From positions 182,891-246,890 of the forward strand of contig FR885511.1 of the NCBI GenBank assembly GCA_000436375.1: 64,000 nucleotides of DNA, written 5' to 3'. Of this stretch, positions 8,822 to 17,682 are shown piece after piece. Each line of letters starts with the position of its first letter. Position 1 is the first letter of the stretch. This DNA is from Azospirillum sp. CAG:239. GTDB lineage: Bacteria > Pseudomonadota > Alphaproteobacteria > RF32 > CAG-239. Under the pieces are notes generated by a model. It did no database searches. It was not told where the DNA came from and saw nothing but the letters and a program-made list of their open reading frames with translations. A program made the position numbers and the translations under genes.

Positions 8822-8960
8822 GTATAATGGACGTCTAGTACAGATTTTGTGAGTTGAAAAAATGCTCATGTACTAATGTGTACACTCCGCTTTTTTCACT
8901 CTTAAATCTTACTATACGTCTCATTCTCCAAATTTTTGTAAAACTTCGTATAATGGACGT
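8822..8960. repeat. Direct repeat GTATAATGGACGT, two copies, plus inverted repeat
   Basis: GTATAATGGACGT occurs at 8822-8834 and 8948-8960, with similar following bases (cnnggACAGA-like). Between them TAGTACA (8836-8842) pairs with TGTACTA (8869-8875), extended by TGAG/CTCA. The region has no CDS. It may be a small-RNA locus or a regulatory element; the TATAAT inside each copy could be a -10 box but no matching -35 was seen. Confidence 0.5.
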
Positions 8961-8987
8961 TTCGGACAGAAACCCGTAAATAAAAGC

Positions 8988-9020
8988 AACGCCTCCGGCT
9001 TAAAAGCAGGAGGCGTTTTT
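8988..9020. terminator. Terminator hairpin
   Basis: AACGCCTCC/GGAGGCGTT stem (8988-8996 with 9009-9017) followed by a T run on the plus strand. It could end a plus-strand transcript from the intergenic repeat region and, by its A-rich left side, the minus-strand gene at 9037. Confidence 0.75.
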
Positions 9021-9036
9021 CGGGTTCAGAAATGTT

Positions 9037-9576
9037 TTACATTTGGGCGCGGCCTTCTTTGAATTCGTCAAGCAGTCGGTCGATGACAAGTTCGGTTTCC
9101 TTGTCGTACTTCATGTCCGACGTCAGAATCAGCAGAGTCATTGCCTGACGCATGAAAACCTGTGTCCTTTTGTCGCTGCAGATGTCCGTGACCCTGATGC
9201 CGTCGATAATATAGTTTATCAGGGCCAGTTCCTTCTGTCGGATGATTTTGGCAAAGCAGTCGTAACCGTATTCGTAGCGTCCCATCAGCGCGCTGGTATA
9301 TTCCTTGAGCACCTGAACGTCGGTTCTTTCGTGATATGCTTTGGCAAAAGCATAGACCAGCGTTTTGTAGGTGGAACCGCTGAGTTTGATATGCAGCTGG
9401 CGTCTGAACAGCAGTTCGGTTATCAGCTGCTTGTCCTTTTGCAGTCGTTGCCAGAATTTTTTAAACTGCCGGCGATACTTCTTTTGTTCGTCGCCGAAAA
9501 TTTTGTACACGTCGGCGGTGTAATGCAAGTCGCCGAGATTTTCAAAAACCCGCTTACGGATGTTTAAATTTTCCAT
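9037..9576 (-). CDS. Hypothetical helical protein, 179 aa
   Basis: Not recognised. A soluble, charged, mostly alpha-helical protein with many aromatic and basic residues (FKKFWQRLQKDKQL, YEYGYDCFAKIIRQKEL) and no signal peptide. It starts 3 bases after the stop of the 122-aa gene, so the two form an operon. Both look like members of a small lineage-restricted family of helical proteins; sequence gives no catalytic motif. Confidence 0.7.
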   Translation of the reverse strand: MENLNIRKRVFENLGDLHYTADVYKIFGDEQKKYRRQFKKFWQRLQKDKQLITELLFRRQLHIKLSGSTYKTLVYAFAKAYHERTDVQVLKEYTSALMGRYEYGYDCFAKIIRQKELALINYIIDGIRVTDICSDKRTQVFMRQAMTLLILTSDMKYDKETELVIDRLLDEFKEGRAQM

Positions 9577-9579
9577 AAC

Positions 9580-9948
9580 TTAGTAAAGTTTTTTGTTAAA
9601 AATATTATAGTAGTTCAAGATACTCAGCAGTAGCTTCGTATCCATTACATAGTCAGGGAACAGACAGACGACGGTCAGATAGCGTTTGAAAACGGGTTTC
9701 GTTTCGTCGTTGAAATAAATCTGTATGAGCCGGCAGAGCATGTCATGTTCCGCTTCATGCAGTTCCTTCAGGCTGTCGGTATCGGGGCAGTTGTTTTTTG
9801 CTTCGTCTTGCAGCGTGAAAAAATATCTGCGGAGGGTCTCATCGGTTTCGGCATCGGCAAATTTTTGCAAAAGTTCTAAAGGCGTTTGGGAAAAATCGAC
9901 CGGACCGACAACATTCAAAAGCTGTTTTTTTAAATCCTGTGCTTTCAT
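9580..9948 (-). CDS. Hypothetical helical protein, 122 aa
   Basis: Not recognised. First gene of a two-gene operon with the 179-aa protein. Predominantly helical with an acidic middle section (AEHDMLCRLIQIYFNDE) and a C-terminal YYNIFNKKLY. No signal peptide, membrane segment or known motif. Shared features with its neighbour (size of helices, aromatic content) suggest a common structural role, but this is a weak inference. Confidence 0.65.
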   Translation of the reverse strand: MKAQDLKKQLLNVVGPVDFSQTPLELLQKFADAETDETLRRYFFTLQDEAKNNCPDTDSLKELHEAEHDMLCRLIQIYFNDETKPVFKRYLTVVCLFPDYVMDTKLLLSILNYYNIFNKKLY

Positions 9949-10071
9949 ATTTCTGAATTTTTGGGTGAATATATCTATACTAATAAGAAATCAGGCTTTT
10001 ATTATTAGAATATTTGGCTTTTTTTGTCAAAAACAAATTACGGTCGGAAAGGAATTTTTTTGCCGCCGCGC

Positions 10072-10100
10072 TTGACAATGCCCTGGCGAAACACTAACTA
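10072..10100 (+). promoter_or_regulatory. groESL promoter
   Basis: TTGACA at 10072-10077 preceded by C (CTTGAC, as in sigma-32-type sites), 17 bases, then TAACTA at 10095-10100, 59 bases before groES. No CIRCE inverted repeat (TTAGCACTC/GAGTGCTAA) is present, so sigma factor control rather than HrcA is the more likely heat regulation. Confidence 0.55.
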
Positions 10101-10158
10101 AAGTACTAGAAAAATTTAATTCTGCTTAAACCAACCTATTAAAGGAGCTGAAAAGATT

Positions 10159-12122
<1,964 letters not shown>

Positions 12123-12144
12123 AGCCCGGCGAAGGTTAACTCCG

Positions 12145-12177
12145 AAAAAAGAGCCCTTATCTAAGGGCTCTTTTTTT
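12145..12177 (+). terminator. Terminator after groEL
   Basis: AAAAAAGAGCCCTT-atct-AAGGGCTCTTTTTTT: strong stem and long T run. Confidence 0.9.
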
Positions 12178-12180
12178 ATG

Positions 12181-12310
12181 ATTCGAACGTAACACTACCT
12201 GCGTCAGCAGGTAGATGTAGACATTCCAGCCCAGCCGTCAGGCTTGCGAAGCCTTTGGGCTGGGCGAACGTAAGTTCGAAACAGTTAATACCACTTGCGT
12301 TAGCTGGTGG
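12181..12310. repeat. Hairpin-rich intergenic region after groEL
   Basis: Three hairpins without a CDS. CTACCTGC-gtca-GCAGGTAG (12195-12214), CCAGCCCA/TGGGCTGG (12226-12263) enclosing GGCTT/AAGCC (12241-12253), and CCAC/GTGG (12291-12310). The first and last share TGCGTYAGC in the loop region, and GAACGTAA occurs twice (12183 and 12265 areas). It looks like small extragenic palindromic repeats; function unknown. Confidence 0.45.
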
Positions 12311-12364
12311 AAGTTTATGAAATATTAATCTCGAAAGCTTATGATAGGGAAAAAGGTGGCGGAA

Positions 12365-12811
12365 ATGGATTTTGAGAATCTTGAGGAACTGAAAACGCTG
12401 CGAGCGCGAGGCGTATTGAGCGAAGAGCAGTTCGAACGGCATTATAACCGAATGGCGCAGCGGGTTTTGAATGACCGGAAAGAGAAAGTCCGCAGTAAAA
12501 ACGGTTTGGTTTATCTGTTGTTGGCTTATTTTACCGGAACAATCGGGCTGCACAATTTTTACGCCGGGTATTATAAACGCGGCGGCGTTCAACTGTTTTT
12601 GACACTGATTTCCTTTTATATGTATTATATTCCGTTGCTGGTTACGGCGTTTTGGGCGCTGGCCGAGTTTCTGTTCATCAATCACAGCGCCGGCGGCATA
12701 CGGTTTCGCGGCAGTCGGGCAGTCATCTGGCTGTGGCGTTTGGCCGGTCTGGCTTTTCTGGCATTTCAATATTACCGGGGGCAGGATTATCTGCTTTCCG
12801 CGGGTTTGTAG
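12365..12811 (+). CDS. TM2-domain membrane protein with SHOCT-like N-terminus
   Basis: A 148-residue protein. The N-terminal LEELKTLRARGVLSEEQFE resembles a SHOCT-type short helical motif. The middle is a TM2 domain: KNGLVYLLLAYFTG, GLHNFYAGYYKRGGVQL, then a second hydrophobic span, with a third hydrophobic segment near the C-terminus. TM2 proteins are small membrane proteins of uncertain role. The ATG at 12365 has AGGTGG 7 bases upstream; an ATG at 12341 would add 8 residues. It precedes the SMR gene by 9 bases, so likely co-transcribed. Confidence 0.8.
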   Translation: MDFENLEELKTLRARGVLSEEQFERHYNRMAQRVLNDRKEKVRSKNGLVYLLLAYFTGTIGLHNFYAGYYKRGGVQLFLTLISFYMYYIPLLVTAFWALAEFLFINHSAGGIRFRGSRAVIWLWRLAGLAFLAFQYYRGQDYLLSAGL

Positions 12812-12820
12812 GAGATTAAA

Positions 12821-13144
12821 ATGAGTTATGTTTATTTGCTGGCGGCGATCGTCTGCGAGGTTTTTGCTACAACGTTTCTTAAAGCGGCAAACGGCTTTAC
12901 GGTATTGCTGCCAAGTTTGGCCGTAGTTTTCGGATATGGCGGGGCCTTTTATTTTCTGAGCCTGAGCCTGTCCGGCATTCAACTGGGAACGGCTTATGCG
13001 ATATGGTCCGGTTTGGGAATCGTTCTGGTTTCGGTTGCGGCATATTTTGTTTATCATCAAAAACTTGATGCGCCTGCAATTGCCGGTATGGCTTTGATTA
13101 TTTGCGGCGTTTTGGTTATCCGGCTGTTTTCGAAAACAGTGTGA
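12821..13144 (+). CDS. SMR-family multidrug efflux protein (EmrE/SugE-like)
   Basis: A 107-residue four-helix transporter. The membrane-embedded Glu lies in AIVCEVFATTFLKAANGF (E14), and the signature GTAYAIWSGLG is intact. The family exports quaternary ammonium compounds or guanidinium in exchange for protons as a dual-topology dimer. The LKAANGF variant favours the Qac/EmrE branch over SugE/Gdx, but the substrate is not certain. Good TAGGAG ribosome site; follows the TM2 gene. Confidence 0.9.
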   Translation: MSYVYLLAAIVCEVFATTFLKAANGFTVLLPSLAVVFGYGGAFYFLSLSLSGIQLGTAYAIWSGLGIVLVSVAAYFVYHQKLDAPAIAGMALIICGVLVIRLFSKTV

Positions 13145-13224
13145 GTAAAAAAAATTGCAAAAATTTAAAATTAGGGCTTGCATTTTTTTTCGGATATGGT
13201 AATTAATATCTCGTTCTACAGAAT

Positions 13225-13299
13225 GCGGGTATAGCTCAGGGGTAGAGCGCAACCTTGCCAAGGTTGATGTCGAGGGTTCAAATCCCTTTGCCCGCTCCA
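13225..13299 (+). tRNA. tRNA-Gly (anticodon GCC)
   Basis: Full cloverleaf: acceptor GCGGGTA/TGCCCGC, D arm GCTC..GAGC, anticodon stem CAACC/GGTTG with loop TTGCCAA, T loop TTCAAAT, encoded CCA. A second copy of the last ten bases plus terminator lies at 13512. Confidence 0.97.
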
Positions 13300-13560
13300 A
13301 TTCTCAACCAGCCGAGAGGCTGGTTTTTTTGTTTCAGGGCAAAGGGATTTTTCAAATCCCTGTCTGGCTCGTAGGTTCATTAACATTCACCAACTCGCTG
13401 CGGTCACTCGTTTTGTAAATGTTTTATCGCCGCTGTCGCAGGCTCAAAACATTAACCAAACATCGTCTCTTGCGGTAAAAACAGCCGGATGGCGGCTGTT
13501 TTTATCCTCGAGCCCGCTCCAATTCTCAACCAGCCGAGAGGCTGGTTTTTTTTGTTTCAG
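13290..13560 (+). repeat. Duplicated tRNA-Gly 3' end with terminator
   Basis: The segment 13290-13337 (last ten tRNA bases including CCA, terminator, and GTTTCAG) recurs at 13512-13560 with one extra T. The 174 bases between hold no CDS; they include a further terminator (ACAGCCG/CGGCTGT, 13477-13503) and an AACATT/AATGTT inverted repeat. This matches the footprint of a small or mostly deleted element that entered at the tRNA 3' end. Confidence 0.75.
13306..13330 (+). terminator. Terminator after tRNA-Gly
   Basis: AACCAGCC-gaga-GGCTGGTT followed by a T run, 7 bases past the tRNA 3' end. Confidence 0.85.
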
Positions 13561-13667
13561 TTTTATTTTCTGTGATAAAAGGCGGTTTTTGTGCTGTAAA
13601 AACTGCAATTAAATGTTATCAGATTTTATTTTTCTGCTATAAATGTAATATATTCAGAAAGTTAAAC

Positions 13668-15116
13668 ATGGTGGAAAATATGACGGAGAATTTGTTTAAG
13701 CGGATTTTAACCCCGGTACGTCTGCGGAAATCAGATATCGGCGGTCGTGTTCCGTTGGAAGAATTTTTCAGCGACAAATCGCGTATTATTTATTCTTCTT
13801 CTTTTCGGCGTTTGCAACAAAAGGCGCAGGTCTTTTCTCTGGAACTTAATTCAAGTGTGCGCTCGCGTTTGACGCATTCGCTGGAGGTGGCTGATATCGG
13901 GAAAATTCTGGCCAGCAAAATAGCCCGGCGTTTATGTGCCGAGGGAAAGATAAGCGCGGAAAATGCCGTTGAGATTCCGGCTGTCGTTGAAAACGCCTGT
14001 TTGATGCACGATATCGGCAATCCGCCGTTCGGACATTTCGGAGAGGCGGCGCTGGTTAAATGGGCGGAAGACAATCTGGAAAGTTATGCGAAAGATTTGC
14101 AACTCGATTATGCGGCAATAAAGTCGCTTTTGGCGGATTTTTATGAGTTTGACGGGAATCCGCAGGGAATTCGAATCGTCAGTCGCCTGCATTGCGAAAA
14201 AGATGAATTTGCTCTGAATCTGACAGTGCCGTCGCTGTTGTCGGCAGTCAAGTATGCCAGAACTTCCGGAGAAGAGAAAGCCGGTCGCAAAATCAGAAAA
14301 AAGGCCGGTTATTTCAAATCGGAAGAAGCACAGATAGAAAAGGCGTATCGGCTTATCGGCTGGCCGAAGGGATTTCGTTATCCGCTGACTTATATCATGG
14401 AAGCTGCTGACGATATATCCTATTGTTTGAGCGACGTTTCGGATGCCATTGCCAAAGGGATTATTACGCCGGCCGAATTTTTGAAAGAGTTTCACGAGAT
14501 GTGGGAACAAAAATACGGGCGTGAAGAAATACCGGTTAAAAGTCTGGCCGAGAAAGAGAGCGTTCGGGATTTCGGCGTTGAAATCTGTATCGAAATCAGT
14601 CATAGAGCCGTGGAGGCTGCCGCAGAAGCATTTGTCCGGCGTTATGACGCGTTTTGCGACAGTTCGGCGGAAGAGCTGATTACCGAAGATATGCCGATGG
14701 GACGCGTTTTGAACGTAATTAAGGATTTTTCGGTTAAAAGGATTTATCAGTCGAAAGAAGCGGAAAGTATCGAGCTTTCCGGTTATGCGGTTATTTCGGG
14801 GCTGCTTGAACGTTATTTTGGCAGGTTGCTGAAACTTCCGCGGGCTGAGTTTGAGGCTTTTGTCGCCGGAAAGAAAGTTGGCGGAAGGGCTTATGAGCAG
14901 CATTTGTTCAATCGCCTGTCAAAACGTTGTCTCAAGAGTTATCAGAATCAGTTGAAAGAATGGTTTGCCGATGAAGATGCCGTCCGTCTTTATGGTCCGG
15001 ACGGTCTGGAATGGTGGCTGCGGGTGCATTTGATTGTCGATCATGTCAGCGCGATGACGGATGATTTTGCGCTTTTTGAATATCAGATGTTTGAGGGTAT
15101 CCGGATTAACAATTAA
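13668..15116 (+). CDS. dgt: Deoxyguanosinetriphosphate triphosphohydrolase (dNTPase)
   Basis: An HD-domain dNTP triphosphohydrolase, 482 residues from the ATG at 13668. Motifs: SRLTHSLEVADIG (first His), CLMHDIGNPPFGHFGE (HD pair) and MEAADDISYCLSDVSDAI (distal Asp). It cleaves dNTPs to nucleoside and tripolyphosphate, controlling pool size and sometimes limiting phage replication. A long in-frame extension to 13572 is rejected as AT-rich and unlike the family N-terminus; an ATG at 13680 is an alternative. First gene of a run with the ASCH and nitroreductase genes. Confidence 0.92.
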   Translation: MVENMTENLFKRILTPVRLRKSDIGGRVPLEEFFSDKSRIIYSSSFRRLQQKAQVFSLELNSSVRSRLTHSLEVADIGKILASKIARRLCAEGKISAENAVEIPAVVENACLMHDIGNPPFGHFGEAALVKWAEDNLESYAKDLQLDYAAIKSLLADFYEFDGNPQGIRIVSRLHCEKDEFALNLTVPSLLSAVKYARTSGEEKAGRKIRKKAGYFKSEEAQIEKAYRLIGWPKGFRYPLTYIMEAADDISYCLSDVSDAIAKGIITPAEFLKEFHEMWEQKYGREEIPVKSLAEKESVRDFGVEICIEISHRAVEAAAEAFVRRYDAFCDSSAEELITEDMPMGRVLNVIKDFSVKRIYQSKEAESIELSGYAVISGLLERYFGRLLKLPRAEFEAFVAGKKVGGRAYEQHLFNRLSKRCLKSYQNQLKEWFADEDAVRLYGPDGLEWWLRVHLIVDHVSAMTDDFALFEYQMFEGIRINN

Positions 15117-15130
15117 ACGCGGAGACGCCG

Positions 15131-15511
15131 ATGAAATATACCATGAAGTCCAACTACATTTCGTTTAACAAAATGAAAAACAATGAGTGTCATGTCGAAG
15201 TCAGGTTGTTTGACAAGAAAAGGCAGCAGCTGAAAATCGGCGATGTGATTGAGTTTGTCAATTCGCGTACACAGGAAAAGCTGTTGACGCAGCTGCGCGG
15301 CATAGCAATTTTTGAGAATTTTGAAGACATGGTTGACTATCTGACGCCACAGCTTCTGGGATATGATAACAAAGACGAACTGATGCTGCGTTTTGAGCGG
15401 CTGTATCCGGCCGATATGGTCAGCAAGTTTAATCTGGTTGGGCTGTTTGTAAAGAATATGACGACCGAACTGCTTGAAAAAGCCAGAGACGAGAAATATT
15501 TATCTTTATAA
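15131..15511 (+). CDS. ASCH-domain protein, 126 aa
   Basis: A 126-residue protein with an ASCH-like beta-barrel pattern: EVRLFDKKRQQLKIGDVIEFVNSRT, split as EVRLFDKKRQQ and KIGDVIEFVN, then LRGIAIFENFEDMVDYL. ASCH domains bind RNA or modified nucleosides; some hydrolyse N4-acetylcytidine. The size and the KIGDVIEF motif favour the small bacterial ASCH group. It starts 14 bases after dgt in the same direction, consistent with a nucleotide-related operon. The exact substrate is unknown. Confidence 0.75.
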   Translation: MKYTMKSNYISFNKMKNNECHVEVRLFDKKRQQLKIGDVIEFVNSRTQEKLLTQLRGIAIFENFEDMVDYLTPQLLGYDNKDELMLRFERLYPADMVSKFNLVGLFVKNMTTELLEKARDEKYLSL

Positions 15512-15530
15512 CAATTCAGCGGGGGCGAAT

Positions 15531-16130
15531 ATGGAAGAGAAGTTTTTACGCTTGGCCGAGAAACGCCGGTCGGTTTATAATTTGGGAAAACGAAAAATTC
15601 TGGCGGAAGACGAGGTTGTCCGCCTGGTTGAAGGTATGGTTAAAAACTGTCCGTCTGCTTTTAATTCGCAATCGGGACGGGTTGTCGTTCTGTTCGGCGA
15701 AAATCATCATAAACTGTGGAATATTGTCAAAGATGCCTTGCAGGCTAGGGTTCCTGCGGAAGCCTTCGGCAAAACAGAGGAAAAAATAAATTCGTTTGCG
15801 GCCGGATATGGTACGGTTCTGTATTTTGTCGATGATCAGGTTACAGCGGATTTACAGGCTAAATTTCCCTTGTATGCCGATAATTTTCCGGTCTGGGCCG
15901 AACAGGCAAACGGCATTTTACAGTATATGGTCTGGACTTCGCTGGCCGAAAATAATGTCGGAGCCAGCCTGCAGCATTATAATCCGTTGATTGACGAAAA
16001 GGTGCGTGAAGAATGGCGACTGCCGCAAAGCTGGCGACTGAGAGCGCAGATGCCGTTTGGCAGCATTGAAGCGTCTGCGGGTGAGAAAACTTATCTGCCA
16101 ATGGATATGCGGCTTAAGGTGTTTAAGTAG
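15531..16130 (+). CDS. Nitroreductase-family flavoprotein
   Basis: A 199-residue FMN-dependent oxidoreductase. The N-terminal LAEKRRSVYNLG is the flavin-phosphate Arg motif, followed by CPSAFNSQSGR, and GILQYMVWTSLAENNVGASLQHY in the dimer/flavin region (WTSLAENNVGASLQHY visible). The family reduces nitro compounds or quinones with NAD(P)H; the Hbn-like fungal/bacterial nitroreductases have this pattern. The ATG at 15531 follows a GGGGGCG site. Third gene of the dgt run. Confidence 0.85.
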   Translation: MEEKFLRLAEKRRSVYNLGKRKILAEDEVVRLVEGMVKNCPSAFNSQSGRVVVLFGENHHKLWNIVKDALQARVPAEAFGKTEEKINSFAAGYGTVLYFVDDQVTADLQAKFPLYADNFPVWAEQANGILQYMVWTSLAENNVGASLQHYNPLIDEKVREEWRLPQSWRLRAQMPFGSIEASAGEKTYLPMDMRLKVFK

Positions 16131-16134
16131 GCAA

Positions 16135-16653
16135 TTAGTAATGCAGGAGCGCAATATTTTTAGCCGATTTTGGGAGATGTGTTTTCCCCTTTAAATTATC
16201 CAGCTCAATTAAAAAAGCGGTACCGGCAACTATGCCGCCTATTTTTTCGATAAGTTGGCAGGCTGCGCAAATTGTTCCTCCGGTAGCAAGCAAATCGTCG
16301 ACAACCAAAACTCTTTTTCCCGGTTCAACGGCGTCCTGATGAATTTCCAGCGAATCGGTTCCGTATTCAAGCTCATATTCGATTCGTTCGACTTTGGACG
16401 GGAGTTTTCCCGGCTTGCGTATAATAACCAGACCGGCACCAAGTTTGTATGCCAAAGGAGCTCCGAAGAGGTAGCCGCGAGATTCTATGGCGGCAATGTA
16501 ATCGATGTTTTCATCTTTAAAGTTAAAATAGATTTCATCGATAATTTGTCGGAAGACTTCAGGTTTTTTCAGCGCGGTAGTGATGTCGCGAAATATAATT
16601 CCCGGTTTGGGAAAGTCGGGGATATTGCGGATATAGTCTTTCAGATTTAGCAT
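16135..16653 (-). CDS. apt: Adenine phosphoribosyltransferase
   Basis: A 172-residue type I phosphoribosyltransferase. N-terminal IRNIPDFPKPGIIFRDITT and the PRPP-binding VLVVDDLLATGGT are diagnostic of Apt. It salvages adenine to AMP in the cytoplasm. Start ATG, convergent with the nitroreductase gene (4-base gap). Normal length. Confidence 0.97.
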   Translation of the reverse strand: MLNLKDYIRNIPDFPKPGIIFRDITTALKKPEVFRQIIDEIYFNFKDENIDYIAAIESRGYLFGAPLAYKLGAGLVIIRKPGKLPSKVERIEYELEYGTDSLEIHQDAVEPGKRVLVVDDLLATGGTICAACQLIEKIGGIVAGTAFLIELDNLKGKTHLPKSAKNIALLHY

Positions 16654-16785
16654 GGTCGTCTCGGATGATTGTCAAACATGTTTAGTTTAGCATATCGAAA
16701 CGATAAAAAAAGAAAATTTTTGCATTGTGATAAGATTTGGCTTGCAAATTAATTGATTTGACTTTATTAAAAATAGGTCAGCTGT

Positions 16786-16877
16786 GGAGAGATGGCAGAG
16801 TGGTCGAATGCGGTTGACTCGAAATCAATTGTACTCCTATCGGGGTACCTAGGGTTCGAATCCCTATCTCTCCGCCA
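16786..16877 (+). tRNA. tRNA-Ser (anticodon CGA)
   Basis: Class II tRNA with acceptor GGAGAGA/TCTCTCC, anticodon loop CTCGAAA, a long variable arm (GTACTCC.. GGGGTAC), T loop TTCGAAT and encoded CCA. Its 3' end is the left copy of the 21-bp repeat that bounds the 18-kb element. Confidence 0.97.
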
Positions 16878-16879
16878 TT
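16859..16879 (+). repeat. Left attachment-site repeat (attL candidate)
   Basis: 21 bases from AATCCCTATC to CTCCGCCATT; identical to 34811-34831. It overlaps the tRNA-Ser 3' end. Confidence 0.85.
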
Positions 16880-16885
16880 TTGATT

Positions 16886-16915
16886 AAAAAGACGCTTGAA
16901 TGAAGCGTCTTTTTT
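16886..16915 (+). terminator. Terminator after tRNA-Ser
   Basis: AAAAAGACGCTT-gaatg-AAGCGTCTTTTTT just downstream of the tRNA, inside the left edge of the element. Confidence 0.85.
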
Positions 16916-17067
16916 CGTGTGCGGCGGAAACACGGGCTTTGCAGGCCATTGACTCCGCCGAAATGACTATGGTAAGCTTAGTTTAGATTATAAATCGCAA
17001 AAATTACGACACTTACATACAATGCCTATTTTTGGCGAGTCACTTCAGTTGTTACTTGAGAGAAAAA

Positions 17068-17682
17068 ATGAAAGAGTGGATAGAAAGTTCTTTAGGCTAT
17101 AACCGTTTTAGTCCTGAATTTTTAAGGCAACTAATTGAGCATGGTGCTAATAAAGCTGGTAATTATTATAATAAATATACCAAACAATATGAGGCAATAT
17201 ATTATAATGTATTTATAATATTAGATAAGATTAAACAGCTTGAAGAATGTGCTTTTAATAAGAATGTCTATAAGCCTTTAAGAAATTTTGGCATAGATAA
17301 TTTGTTTCATATACATCATGTTCAGGCCTCTCATATTGCTTTAAATTGTATTAATGAGTTGAAAAAAAGGGCTGGTTCTTTGAAAATGTCTGAAGATGAA
17401 TATGAAAAGCTCGTATATGATACTTTATTTCTTTATTATTATGTAATAGAGAAATTTGATGAAAATAAGGCAAATCAATATGCCCTTGGAAGGATGGGGC
17501 AAATTTTTACAGATGATGGATATCTAAAGCGTCATGAAGAAAAAAGACTTACAGGTGATTGGATTGTATTATATCGGAAAGATAACCAAAACTATTATTT
17601 AACTCTAGCAAGACATGAAGAACCAGATGAACAGATAAAAGAAAGAGTTGTTGAAGCATTAAATTTTTTTTCTTTTAATTAA
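17068..17682 (+). CDS. Hypothetical AT-rich protein, 204 aa
   Basis: Not recognised. A soluble, helical, Lys/Tyr-rich protein with no signal peptide. The N-terminus is MKEWIESSLGYNRFSPEF, and there is a LFHIHHVQASHIALN segment with several His residues. GC is much lower than in the backbone genes, in keeping with cargo at the element's left edge. The ATG at 17068 has GAGAGA upstream; a TTG at 17032 is less likely. Its stop overlaps the recombinase stop on the other strand by 8 bases. No function proposed. Confidence 0.65.
   Translation: MKEWIESSLGYNRFSPEFLRQLIEHGANKAGNYYNKYTKQYEAIYYNVFIILDKIKQLEECAFNKNVYKPLRNFGIDNLFHIHHVQASHIALNCINELKKRAGSLKMSEDEYEKLVYDTLFLYYYVIEKFDENKANQYALGRMGQIFTDDGYLKRHEEKRLTGDWIVLYRKDNQNYYLTLARHEEPDEQIKERVVEALNFFSFN

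Noticed and set aside
9949..10158. CIRCE operator for groESL
   Set aside because: No TTAGCACTC/GAGTGCTAA-type repeat is present in the region.
12176..13300. Long open frame on the minus strand with a KGFEPSTSTLARLRSTPELYPH-like start
   Set aside because: Its N-terminus is the reverse complement of tRNA-Gly, a well-known artefact, and the rest is antisense to the TM2 and SMR genes, which have good motifs and ribosome sites.
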